From: Bordetella petrii
Lineage (GTDB): Bacteria > Pseudomonadota > Gammaproteobacteria > Burkholderiales > Burkholderiaceae_B
Direction of reading: 5' to 3'
Length of the DNA stretch: 64,000 bases
NCBI RefSeq assembly: GCF_000067205.1
Contig: NC_010170.1
Location: 3,596,001-3,660,000, forward strand
The notes beneath the pieces are model-generated. The model did not search any database. It worked only from the letters and a program-made list of their open reading frames with translations, and had not been told where the DNA came from. The stretch's first letter is position 1; each line of letters opens with the position of its first letter. The position numbers were made by a program, and so were the translations under genes. Below, piece after piece: positions 1 to 8,210 of this stretch.

Positions 1-695
1 ACGCCGCGCGCAGCCACGCGCGCGCGCTGGCGGCCCGCGCGGCGGGCGCATTCGGCGAGATCGCGCCGCTGATCGACACGCGCGGCACGCTGTATGCGGA
101 CGACGACGGCGTGCGCGAGGACTCCACGCCCGAACGCCTGGCCAGGTTGCGGCCCGTGTTCGACAAGCCGTGGGGCAACATCACGGCCGGCAACAGCTCG
201 CAGGTAACCGACGGCGCCGCGCTGCTGGTGCTCGCGTCCGAAGACGCCGTGCGGCGCTGGAACCTGCGCCCGCTGGGGCGCATCGTCGACTCGCAATGGG
301 CAGGCCTGGACCCGGCCCAGATGGGACTGGGCCCGGTGCACGCGGCCACGCCCATCCTGCAACGGCACGGCCTGGCTTTGGGCGACCTGGACTTGTGGGA
401 AATCAACGAGGCCTTCGCCGCGCAAGTGCTGGCCTGCCTGGCCGCATGGGAAGATGAATCGTATTGCCGCGAACACCTGGGCACCGGCGCCCTGGGCTCG
501 CTCGACCAAAATCGTCTCAACGTCGATGGCGGCGCCATCGCCCTGGGGCATCCGGTCGGCGCCTCCGGCGCGCGCATCGTGCTGCATCTGCTGCAGGCGC
601 TACGGGCGCGCGGCTTGCGGCGCGGCATGGCGGCCATCTGCATCGGCGGAGGCCAAGGCGGCGCAATGCTCGTCGAAACGGAGGCCCAACCATGA
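1..695 (+). CDS. Acetyl-CoA acyltransferase (thiolase), C-terminal part; 5' end outside window
   Basis: The open frame runs in from the window edge, so only the last 230 or so residues are seen. It carries typical thiolase blocks: ITAGNSSQVTDGAA, the segment NEAFAAQ, the catalytic-histidine motif ALGHPVGASGAR and a glycine-rich end (CIGGGQGGAM) that holds the second catalytic cysteine. The nucleophile cysteine of the N-terminal half lies upstream of the window. Thiolases cleave 3-ketoacyl-CoA with CoA to acetyl-CoA and a shortened acyl-CoA, the last step of beta-oxidation. The stop overlaps the start of the next gene by 4 bp (ATGA), so the two are translationally coupled and the product probably works with the downstream fusion enzyme. 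Exact chain-length preference cannot be read from the sequence. Confidence 0.9.
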   Translation, partial: AARSHARALAARAAGAFGEIAPLIDTRGTLYADDDGVREDSTPERLARLRPVFDKPWGNITAGNSSQVTDGAALLVLASEDAVRRWNLRPLGRIVDSQWAGLDPAQMGLGPVHAATPILQRHGLALGDLDLWEINEAFAAQVLACLAAWEDESYCREHLGTGALGSLDQNRLNVDGGAIALGHPVGASGARIVLHLLQALRARGLRRGMAAICIGGGQGGAMLVETEAQP

Positions 696-2671
696 ACACC
701 CCTATGCCCCATGGCTGGCGCCACTGGCGGCTTGAGCGCCGCACCGACGGGCTGGCCTGGCTTACCTTCGATCGCGCCGGCGCCGCCGTCAACGCCCTCT
801 CGGCAGAAGTCATGGCCGAACTGGCGGCCGTGCTCGACGCGCTGCAGGCCGACCCGCCGGCGGGGCTGGTCATCCACTCCGGCAAGGCAGCCGGCTTCAT
901 TGCCGGCGCCGACATCGACGAATTCGCCGAACTGAACTCGCCGCAGCAGGCCCAGGCGCTGGTCGAGCGCGGCTGGCGCCTGTTCGACCGGCTGGCCGCC
1001 GTGCCTTATCCCACGCTGGCGCTCATCCACGGCCACTGCCTGGGCGGCGGCCTGGAACTGGCATTGGCCTGCCGCTACCGAATAGCGGTCGACCAGCCCG
1101 GCACCTCGCTGGCGTTGCCCGAGGTCATGCTGGGCATATTCCCCGGCTGGGGCGGCATGCGCCGGCTGCCGGCCGTGATCGGCGCTCCCGCGGCGCTCGA
1201 CATGATGCTTACCGGCCGCCCGGCCGACGCCCGCCGCGCCGCCGCGCTGGGCCTGGTCGACGCGCGGGTGCCGGCGCGCCTGGCCGAGGCCGCGGCCGCC
1301 CAGCAGGTGCGCAGCGGCAAGCCGCCGCGCCGGGCGCGCGGCATGGCGGGCTGGCTCGGCCGCTGGCCGCTCAAGCTGCTGGTGGCGCGCCGCGCCCACC
1401 GGCAGATCGCCGCCCGAGACCCGCAAGGACATTACCCGGCGGCACCGGCCATCGTCACGCTGTGGTCGCGGCATGACGGCAATGCGCTGCGCGCGCCCGA
1501 TGTGGTGCAGCGCATTCTCACCTCCGACACCGCCCGCAATCTGCTGCGCGTGTTCCGCCTGCAAGAGCGCCTGAAAGCCAACGGCAAGCCGGCCGCCGGC
1601 GCGCGGCCAGCCAGCCACGTGCATGTGGTGGGCGCCGGCACCATGGGCGGCGACATCGCCGCGTGGTGTGCCCTCAAGGGCCTTACCGTCACCCTGCAAG
1701 ACCAGGACGCCGCCCGCATCGCTCCGGCCATCGGCCGCGCCGCCGAACTGCACGCGCGCAAGCTGAAAGACCCGCACGCCGCGCGGGCCGCGTCCGATCG
1801 CCTTATTCCCGACCCCGACGGCGCCGGCGTGGCGCGCGCCGATGTGGTCATCGAAGCCATTACCGAGCAGGCCGAGGCCAAGCAGGCGCTGTACCGCGCC
1901 TTGCAACCGCGCATGAAACCCGACGCGCTGCTGGCCACCAACACGTCCAGCCTGTCGCTGGCGGCCCTGCGCGACGGCCTGGCGCAACCCGGCCAACTGG
2001 TCGGCATTCATTTCTTCAACCCGGTGGCCAAGATGCCGCTGGTCGAAGTGGTACAGGCCGGCCCCGACGAGCTCGGCGCGCAGGCGCGCGCCTGCGCCTT
2101 CGTGGGCCAGATCGGCAAGCTGCCGTTGCCGGTGCGCGACGCGCCCGGGTTCCTGGTGAACGCGGTGCTGGCCCCCTACATGCTTGAAGCCATGCGCTGC
2201 GTCGACGCCGGCCTGGCGCCGGAAACCGTCGACCTCGCCATGACCGATTTCGGCATGCCCATGGGCCCGCTCGAACTGGCCGACACCGTGGGCCTGGATA
2301 TCGCCATGGCGGCCGGCCGCCAACTGGCGGGCCAGGATGAACCGCCCCGCTGCCTGGCCGAGCGCCTGGCGCGCGGCGAGCTGGGCCGCAAAACGGGCCG
2401 TGGCTTCTACGCCTGGCACGACGGCAAGGCGCGCAAGAACAACGCCAGCGCGCCGCCGCCCGGCCTGGCGCAGCGCCTGGTGCAGCCGCTGGTTGAACGC
2501 GCCGCGCAACTGGTGCCCGACGGCGTCGTGGCCGATGCCGACCTGGCCGACGCCGGGGTGATCTTCGGCACAGGCTTCGCGCCGTTCACCGGCGGCCCGC
2601 TGCACTACCGTGCCACGGCCGGCCCAACATCCGCCGCCGGCCACGCTGCGCCGGCGCCATCCAATCCATAA
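692..2671 (+). CDS. Enoyl-CoA hydratase / 3-hydroxyacyl-CoA dehydrogenase fusion (FadJ/FadB-type)
   Basis: This 659-residue protein should hydrate enoyl-CoA and oxidise the resulting 3-hydroxyacyl-CoA with NAD. The crotonase domain occupies about residues 10-200, with oxyanion-hole segments IAGADI and CLGGG and both catalytic glutamates in place (E122 in GGGLELALAC, E144 in LPEVMLGIFPG). The NAD-binding dehydrogenase starts near residue 308 with VVGAGTMGGD (314-320), followed by TNTSSLS and the catalytic HFFNP (H440). It is somewhat shorter than E. coli FadJ (about 715). The ATG at 692 is chosen because it overlaps the thiolase stop; the frame is open further upstream but that part is out of frame with the thiolase. 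With the thiolase it forms a complete beta-oxidation pair. Confidence 0.92.
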   Translation: MNTPMPHGWRHWRLERRTDGLAWLTFDRAGAAVNALSAEVMAELAAVLDALQADPPAGLVIHSGKAAGFIAGADIDEFAELNSPQQAQALVERGWRLFDRLAAVPYPTLALIHGHCLGGGLELALACRYRIAVDQPGTSLALPEVMLGIFPGWGGMRRLPAVIGAPAALDMMLTGRPADARRAAALGLVDARVPARLAEAAAAQQVRSGKPPRRARGMAGWLGRWPLKLLVARRAHRQIAARDPQGHYPAAPAIVTLWSRHDGNALRAPDVVQRILTSDTARNLLRVFRLQERLKANGKPAAGARPASHVHVVGAGTMGGDIAAWCALKGLTVTLQDQDAARIAPAIGRAAELHARKLKDPHAARAASDRLIPDPDGAGVARADVVIEAITEQAEAKQALYRALQPRMKPDALLATNTSSLSLAALRDGLAQPGQLVGIHFFNPVAKMPLVEVVQAGPDELGAQARACAFVGQIGKLPLPVRDAPGFLVNAVLAPYMLEAMRCVDAGLAPETVDLAMTDFGMPMGPLELADTVGLDIAMAAGRQLAGQDEPPRCLAERLARGELGRKTGRGFYAWHDGKARKNNASAPPPGLAQRLVQPLVERAAQLVPDGVVADADLADAGVIFGTGFAPFTGGPLHYRATAGPTSAAGHAAPAPSNP

Positions 2672-2726
2672 CGAGACAGTACAACGCAGCGCCATTGTTT
2701 TTATCCCGCCTCTGGAGGAGACACAC

Positions 2727-4016
2727 ATGAAACACGCATCGTTGGCAATGACCACGTTATCGGCAGCCCTCGCGGCCAGCGCGGCAGGCACGGTACACGC
2801 GGCGGGATTCCAGCTTCTAGAACAAAACGCCAGCGGTTTGGGTAACGCCTATGCGGGATCGGCGGCGGTGGCGGAAAACGCCAGCACCATCTACTACAAC
2901 CCCGCCGGCATGACCTACCTGCCCGGCTTCAACGTGTCGGCCGGCGTCAACGCCATACAGCCGTCGTTCAAGTTCCATGACAACGGCAACAGCCGCAACC
3001 CAGGCGCGCTGGGCGGCGGCGCTCCCACCGGCGGCAACGGCGGCGACGCGGGCGACCTGGGCGTGGTGCCCAACGCGTATTTTTCGTGGCAGCTCAACGA
3101 AAAGTGGTTCGTCGGCCTGGGTGTGGGCGCCCCGTTCGGCCTGATGACCGAATACGACGACAACTGGGTCGGCCAGTACCACTCCACCAAGTTCGACATC
3201 AAGACGGTCAACCTCAACCCCTCGGTGGCGTACAAGGTCAACGACCAGTTCTCGATGGGCTTCGGCGTGAACTGGCAATACATCGACGCGCAGTACACCA
3301 AGAAGGTCGTGGTGCCGGTCACGCCAATGGGCCCGTTTCTGCCGGGCGACGCCGACCTCAACCTGGACGGCGATGCCTGGGGCTGGAACGCGGGCTTCAT
3401 GCTGCAACCCACCGAAGACACCCGCATCGGGGTGTCGTACCGGTCCAAGATCAAGCACACCGCGCGCGGCGACACCAAGATCGACGGCTACGCGCCGGGC
3501 CAGTCGCTGTCGTATGACGCCAAGGCCTCGGTCACGCTGCCCGACACGCTCATCCTGAGCGCCATGCACCGCCTGAACTCACGCTGGGAGCTGCTGGCCG
3601 ATGTGTCCTGGACGGGCTGGAGCAGTCTGCCCGAACTGAAGATCCACAACGACGGCGGGCCTACCGACACGCTGCCGCTGGACTTCCGCGATTCTTGGCG
3701 CGTGGCGCTGGGCGCCAACTACCAGTTCGCGCCCAAATGGAAATGGCGCTTCGGCGTCGCCTGGGACCAGTCCCCCGTGCACAGCGCGTCCGACCGGCCC
3801 ACCTCGCTGCCCGACACCGACCGCTGGTGGTTCTCTACCGGAGTACAGTATCAAGCAAGCAAAGACACCCGCATCGACGTCGGCTATACCTATCTGTACC
3901 TGCGCGATGCCGACATCGACAACGATTCGGGCAATGACTTGACCCGCGGGCGCGTGGCAGGCCACTACAGCAGCAAGGGCAACATCCTGGGCATCCAGGT
4001 GTCCACCCGCTTCTGA
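2727..4016 (+). CDS. FadL-family outer-membrane long-chain fatty acid porin
   Basis: This 429-residue protein has a cleavable signal peptide (about residues 1-25, ending VHA before AGFQLLEQ) and the FadL N-terminal pattern GLGNAYAGSAAVAENASTIYYNPAG, which forms the plug. Alternating amphipathic strands follow and the chain ends in phenylalanine (VSTRF), as expected for BAM-inserted barrels. FadL proteins let hydrophobic substrates, mostly fatty acids and sometimes aromatic hydrocarbons, diffuse laterally through the outer membrane. A strong ribosome-binding site (GGAGGAG, 2714-2720) sets the start; longer in-frame readings reach back into the previous gene and lack a signal peptide. Its place between two sets of beta-oxidation genes supports a lipid substrate. 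Confidence 0.9.
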   Translation: MKHASLAMTTLSAALAASAAGTVHAAGFQLLEQNASGLGNAYAGSAAVAENASTIYYNPAGMTYLPGFNVSAGVNAIQPSFKFHDNGNSRNPGALGGGAPTGGNGGDAGDLGVVPNAYFSWQLNEKWFVGLGVGAPFGLMTEYDDNWVGQYHSTKFDIKTVNLNPSVAYKVNDQFSMGFGVNWQYIDAQYTKKVVVPVTPMGPFLPGDADLNLDGDAWGWNAGFMLQPTEDTRIGVSYRSKIKHTARGDTKIDGYAPGQSLSYDAKASVTLPDTLILSAMHRLNSRWELLADVSWTGWSSLPELKIHNDGGPTDTLPLDFRDSWRVALGANYQFAPKWKWRFGVAWDQSPVHSASDRPTSLPDTDRWWFSTGVQYQASKDTRIDVGYTYLYLRDADIDNDSGNDLTRGRVAGHYSSKGNILGIQVSTRF

Positions 4017-4054
4017 CGACCGCGGCGCGGACGCCGCCCACACAGGAGATCGCT

Positions 4055-6448
4055 TTGAGCAGCAAGTTCAACGTCAAACACGCCGCCGTCCTGGGCGCCG
4101 GCGTCATGGGCGCGCAGATCGCCGCGCACCTGGCCAACGCCGGCGTGCCGGTGGTTCTGTTCGACCTGACCGCCAAAGAAGGCGATCGCAACGGCATCGC
4201 CAACAAGGCGCTGGCTGGCCTGAAAAAACTCGAACCGGCGCCGCTGGCCAGCCCATCGCGGCTGGCGCTGATCACGCCAGCCAACTACGACGACCACCTC
4301 GACCGCCTGGCCGGCTGCGACCTGGTCATCGAGGCCATCGCCGAGCGCATGGACTGGAAGACCGCCTTGTACGAGCGCATTGCGCCGCACGTCGCGCCCG
4401 ACGCCATCCTGGCCTCGAATACCTCGGGCCTGTCGATCGGCGAGCTGGCCGATGCGCTGCCCCAGGCCCTGCGAGCAAACTTCTGCGGCGTGCACTTCTT
4501 CAATCCTCCGCGCTATATGCGGCTGGTGGAACTCATCGCCACGCGCCACACCCGGCCCGAAGTGCTCGACCACCTCGAAACCTGGCTGACCTCGCGGCTG
4601 GGCAAGGGCGTGATTCGCGCGCTGGACACGCCCAATTTCGTCGCCAACCGCATCGGCGTGTTTTCCATCCTGGCGGCGCTGCACCACACCGGACAGTCGG
4701 GCCTGGGCTTTGACGAGGTCGACGCCCTGACCGGCCCCAAGATCGGCCGGCCCAAGAGCGCCACGTATCGCACGGCCGACGTGGTGGGGCTGGACACCCT
4801 GGCCCACGTGGTCGGCACCATGCGCGACAAGCTGCCCGACGACCCCTGGCACGCTCACTTCCAGTTGCCTGCCTGGCTGAGCGCCCTGATCGACAAGGGC
4901 GCCCTGGGTCAGAAAAGCGGCGCGGGCGTGTATCGCAAAGTGGGCAAAGACATTCTCGTGCTCGACCCGGCCGCCGGCGACTACCGGCCGTCGGCCGGCC
5001 AGGTGGCCGACGAAGTGGACGCCATCCTGAAGCAGCGCGACCCGGCCCAGCGCTTCGCCGCGCTGCGCGCCAGTGAACATCCGCAGGCCCGGTTCCTGTG
5101 GAACCTGTTCCGCGACATCTTCCATTACAGCGCCTGCCAGCTTGAACACATTGCCGACAATGCCCGCGATGTCGACCTGGCGATGCGCTGGGGATTCGGT
5201 TGGGCGCAAGGCCCGTTCGAAACCTGGCAGGCCGCGGGCTGGCAGTCCATCGCCGCCGCGGTAGCCGAAGACATCGCCGCCGGCCGGGCCATGAGCGCCG
5301 CGCCGCTGCCCGCCTGGGCGCTGGACGGCAGCCGCACCGGCGTGCACGACGCGCAAGGCTCATATTCGGCGCGCGCCAAGCGCCAGCAGCCGCGCTCGAC
5401 GCTGCCCGTATATGCGCGCCAGCTGTTTCCCGAGCGCCTGGTGGGCGAACCGCCCGCCGCGCGCGGCGTCACCCTGTGGGAAAACGAAGGCGTGCGCCTG
5501 TGGCACCTGCCGGAAGTCGATGCCGGCATCGGCATCCTGTCGTTCACCTCGAAAATGCACGCCATCGGCAGCGAAGTGCTCGACGGCGTCATGCAGGCAA
5601 TAGCGCACAGCGAACAGACGCTGGACGCGCTGGTGCTGTGGCATGAACCGCCCTTTGCCGTGGGCGCCAACCTGGCGCAAGTGGCGCAGGCCTGCGCCGC
5701 GGGCCAGTTCGACCTGCTGGAAGCCACCGTGGAAAAATTCCAGCGCGCCTCGCTGGCCCTGCATTATGCGCGCGTGCCCACCGTGGCCGCGGTGCAGGGC
5801 ATGGCGCTGGGCGGCGGCTGCGAATTCCTGATGCATTGCAGTCACCGCGTGCTGGCCCTGGAAAGCTATATCGGCCTGGTCGAGGCCGGGGTGGGCCTGG
5901 TGCCGGCCGGCGGCGGCAGCAAGCTGCTGGCGGTGCGCGCCGCCGCCCTGGCGGCGAACACGGCCACCCCTGCCGAAGTCTTTCCGTACCTGCAGCCGGT
6001 GTTCCAGAACATAGCGACGGCGCAGGTCGCCAAGAGCGCGCTGCACGCCATCGACATGGGCTACGCCCAACCGGGCGACACGGTGGTGTTTCATCCCGAC
6101 GAACTGCTGTGGGTAGCCTTGCGGCGGGCCCGCGCGGCCGCCGACATCGGCCACGTGCCGCCAGCCCGTCCCCAGGGCGTCCCGGTGGCGGGCCGCACCG
6201 GTATCGCCAACTTTGAAATGGTGCTGCTCAACATGCGCGAAGGCGGCATGATCAGCGCGCACGACTACAAGGTGGCGCGCAGCGCCGCCGTGGCGCTGTG
6301 CGGCGGGGCCGTCGAGGCCGGCACGCGGGTCGACGAAGAATGGCTGCTGGCGGTGGAGCGCCGCGAATTCTTGGCGCTGCTGCGCACGCCGGAAACCCAG
6401 GCGCGCATCCGCCACACCCTCGAAACCGGCAAGCCGCTGCGCAACTAG
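4055..6448 (+). CDS. 3-hydroxyacyl-CoA dehydrogenase / enoyl-CoA hydratase (FadN-type domain order)
   Basis: At 797 residues this is the size of FadN-type enzymes (about 790 in Bacillus). The dehydrogenase comes first: GAGVMGAQ at residues 14-21 binds NAD, EAIAERMDWK and the catalytic HFFNPPRYM follow. A crotonase domain lies in the C-terminal half with GGGCEFLMHC and LVEAGVGLVPAGGG, so both glutamate positions are kept. It should therefore carry out the same two reactions as the enzyme encoded at 692-2671 but with the domains in the opposite order, which is typical of enzymes used on long-chain acyl-CoA. Translation begins at TTG 4055, preceded by AGGAG (4044-4048). It is followed 13 bp later by its own thiolase. 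Confidence 0.92.
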   Translation: MSSKFNVKHAAVLGAGVMGAQIAAHLANAGVPVVLFDLTAKEGDRNGIANKALAGLKKLEPAPLASPSRLALITPANYDDHLDRLAGCDLVIEAIAERMDWKTALYERIAPHVAPDAILASNTSGLSIGELADALPQALRANFCGVHFFNPPRYMRLVELIATRHTRPEVLDHLETWLTSRLGKGVIRALDTPNFVANRIGVFSILAALHHTGQSGLGFDEVDALTGPKIGRPKSATYRTADVVGLDTLAHVVGTMRDKLPDDPWHAHFQLPAWLSALIDKGALGQKSGAGVYRKVGKDILVLDPAAGDYRPSAGQVADEVDAILKQRDPAQRFAALRASEHPQARFLWNLFRDIFHYSACQLEHIADNARDVDLAMRWGFGWAQGPFETWQAAGWQSIAAAVAEDIAAGRAMSAAPLPAWALDGSRTGVHDAQGSYSARAKRQQPRSTLPVYARQLFPERLVGEPPAARGVTLWENEGVRLWHLPEVDAGIGILSFTSKMHAIGSEVLDGVMQAIAHSEQTLDALVLWHEPPFAVGANLAQVAQACAAGQFDLLEATVEKFQRASLALHYARVPTVAAVQGMALGGGCEFLMHCSHRVLALESYIGLVEAGVGLVPAGGGSKLLAVRAAALAANTATPAEVFPYLQPVFQNIATAQVAKSALHAIDMGYAQPGDTVVFHPDELLWVALRRARAAADIGHVPPARPQGVPVAGRTGIANFEMVLLNMREGGMISAHDYKVARSAAVALCGGAVEAGTRVDEEWLLAVERREFLALLRTPETQARIRHTLETGKPLRN

Positions 6449-6461
6449 ACACGAAGGAAGC

Positions 6462-7661
6462 ATGATGAGCAAACAGATCCAGGACGCCTACATCGTGGCC
6501 GCCACCCGCCTGCCGGTGGGCAAGCGCAACGGCATCTACGCCACCACGCGGCCCGACGATATGCTGGCCGCCGCGCTGCGCGCCGCGCTGGCTCAGGTGC
6601 CGGCGCTGGACCCCGCGCGGGTGGAAGACGTCATAGCCGGCTGCGCCATGCCCGAGGCCGAGCAGGGCATGAACGTGGCCCGCATGAGCCTGCTGCTGGC
6701 CGGCCTGCCCGACGGCGTGCCCGGCGTCACCGTCAACCGCTTCTGCGCATCGGGCCTGCAGGCGGTGGCCGACGCCGCCGCGCGCATCCGCCTGGGCGCG
6801 GCCGACGTGATGATCGCCGCCGGCACCGAATCCATGAGCGCGATGCCGCAGATCATGGGCAACAAGGTGGCCATCAACCCCGAGATTTTCGCGCGCGACG
6901 AAAACCTGGGCATGGCCTACGGCATGGGCCTGACCGGCGAGAAAGTCGCCGCGCAATGGAAAGTCTCGCGCGAAGACCAGGACGCCTTCGCCCTGGCCTC
7001 GCACCAGAAGGCCTGCGCCGCCATCGCAGCCGGGCACTTCGACGCCGAGATCACCCCGTACCGGGTCGTCACCCACTTGCCGGGCGAGGCCGGCGCGGTG
7101 CGCACGGCCGAACGCCTGTCCGAACGCGACGAAGGCCCGCGCCCCGACACCAGCGCCGAGGCGCTGGCCAAGCTGAAGCCGGTGTTCGCCGCGCGCGGGT
7201 CGGTCACCGCCGGCAACAGTTCGCAAATGTCCGATGGCGCGGCAGCCGTCATCCTGGTGTCGGAACGCGTGCTGCGCGAACTGAACCTGCAGCCGCTGGC
7301 CCGCTTCGTGGGCTTCTCGGTGGCCGGCGTGCCGCCCGAGATCATGGGCATCGGCCCGAAGATGGCCATCCCCAAGGCCCTGGCCGGCACTGGCATCGCT
7401 CAGCAGGATCTCGACTGGATCGAACTGAACGAAGCCTTCGCGGCCCAGTCACTGGCCGTGATTCGCGACCTGGACCTGGACCCGGCGAAGGTCAACCCGC
7501 TGGGCGGCGCCATTGCGCTGGGCCACCCGCTGGGCGCCACGGGCGCCATCCGCACCGCCACGCTGGTGCATGGCCTGCGCCGCACCGGCGGCAAGTACGG
7601 CATGGTGACCATGTGCGTGGGCACCGGCATGGGCGCGGCAGGCATCTTCGAGGCCCTGTAG
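6462..7661 (+). CDS. fadA: Acetyl-CoA C-acyltransferase (FadA-type thiolase)
   Basis: A full-length 399-residue thiolase. The acyl-enzyme cysteine is C95 in NRFCASGLQ; the C-terminal half has NEAFAAQS, the histidine motif ALGHPLGATGA and the second cysteine in MCVGTGMGA. It releases acetyl-CoA from 3-ketoacyl-CoA and pairs with the FadN-type enzyme just upstream, an arrangement like the fadN-fadA operon of Bacillus. Two adjacent ATG codons (6462, 6465) follow a GAAGGAAG ribosome site; either may be used. The symbol follows the family and neighbour; substrate range is inferred. Confidence 0.92.
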   Translation: MMSKQIQDAYIVAATRLPVGKRNGIYATTRPDDMLAAALRAALAQVPALDPARVEDVIAGCAMPEAEQGMNVARMSLLLAGLPDGVPGVTVNRFCASGLQAVADAAARIRLGAADVMIAAGTESMSAMPQIMGNKVAINPEIFARDENLGMAYGMGLTGEKVAAQWKVSREDQDAFALASHQKACAAIAAGHFDAEITPYRVVTHLPGEAGAVRTAERLSERDEGPRPDTSAEALAKLKPVFAARGSVTAGNSSQMSDGAAAVILVSERVLRELNLQPLARFVGFSVAGVPPEIMGIGPKMAIPKALAGTGIAQQDLDWIELNEAFAAQSLAVIRDLDLDPAKVNPLGGAIALGHPLGATGAIRTATLVHGLRRTGGKYGMVTMCVGTGMGAAGIFEAL

Positions 7662-7672
7662 CGGCCGCGCCT

Positions 7673-8194
7673 GTGAAGCCTTATTGGTTCCAGCGGCTGC
7701 CGCCGGCGTGGCGGGCCCGCCTGATGCGGGCGGGGTTCAACCTGCACCCCGCCTTCCGCGCCACCGGCGGGCGGGTCACGCACATATCGCCCGACTTCCT
7801 GCACCTGCGCATCCGGTTGCCGCTGATCAGGCGCACGCGCAATATCGTCGGATCGATGTATGGCGGTTCGCTGTTCGCCGTCACCGACGGCGCCCACCCC
7901 ACCCTGCTGATGTCCGCGCTGGGGTCCGGCGCCATCGTGTGGGACAAGGCCGCCACCATCCGCTACCGCAAGCCGGCCTACCACACGCTGTACGCCGATT
8001 TCCGCATCGACCGCGCCGACATTGCCGCCATCCGCGCCGAACTCGCCAGCCGCCACGAAACCACCCGCGTGTACGTGGTGGAACTCAAAGACCGGCACGG
8101 CGTGGTGCATGCCGTGGTCGAGCGCACGGTGTACATCGCCGACAAGCAGTTCTACAAAACCAAGGCCCGCGCCGGCGCGGCGCCCGGCGCCTGA
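7673..8194 (+). CDS. DUF4442 hotdog-fold protein, putative acyl-CoA thioesterase
   Basis: A 173-residue protein starting at GTG 7673, 11 bp after the thiolase stop. The run NIVGSMYGGSLFAVTDGAH is the typical helix entry of DUF4442/hotdog proteins, and the rest alternates strands as in a hotdog fold. Members are annotated as putative thioesterases that hydrolyse acyl-CoA; the biochemical role of this subgroup is not settled. Placement between a thiolase and an acyl-CoA synthetase suggests control of acyl-CoA pools, for example releasing stalled intermediates. No signal peptide or membrane segment is seen, so it is probably cytosolic. Confidence 0.75.
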   Translation: MKPYWFQRLPPAWRARLMRAGFNLHPAFRATGGRVTHISPDFLHLRIRLPLIRRTRNIVGSMYGGSLFAVTDGAHPTLLMSALGSGAIVWDKAATIRYRKPAYHTLYADFRIDRADIAAIRAELASRHETTRVYVVELKDRHGVVHAVVERTVYIADKQFYKTKARAGAAPGA

Positions 8195-8210
8195 ACGGCG
8201 GCCCCATGTC

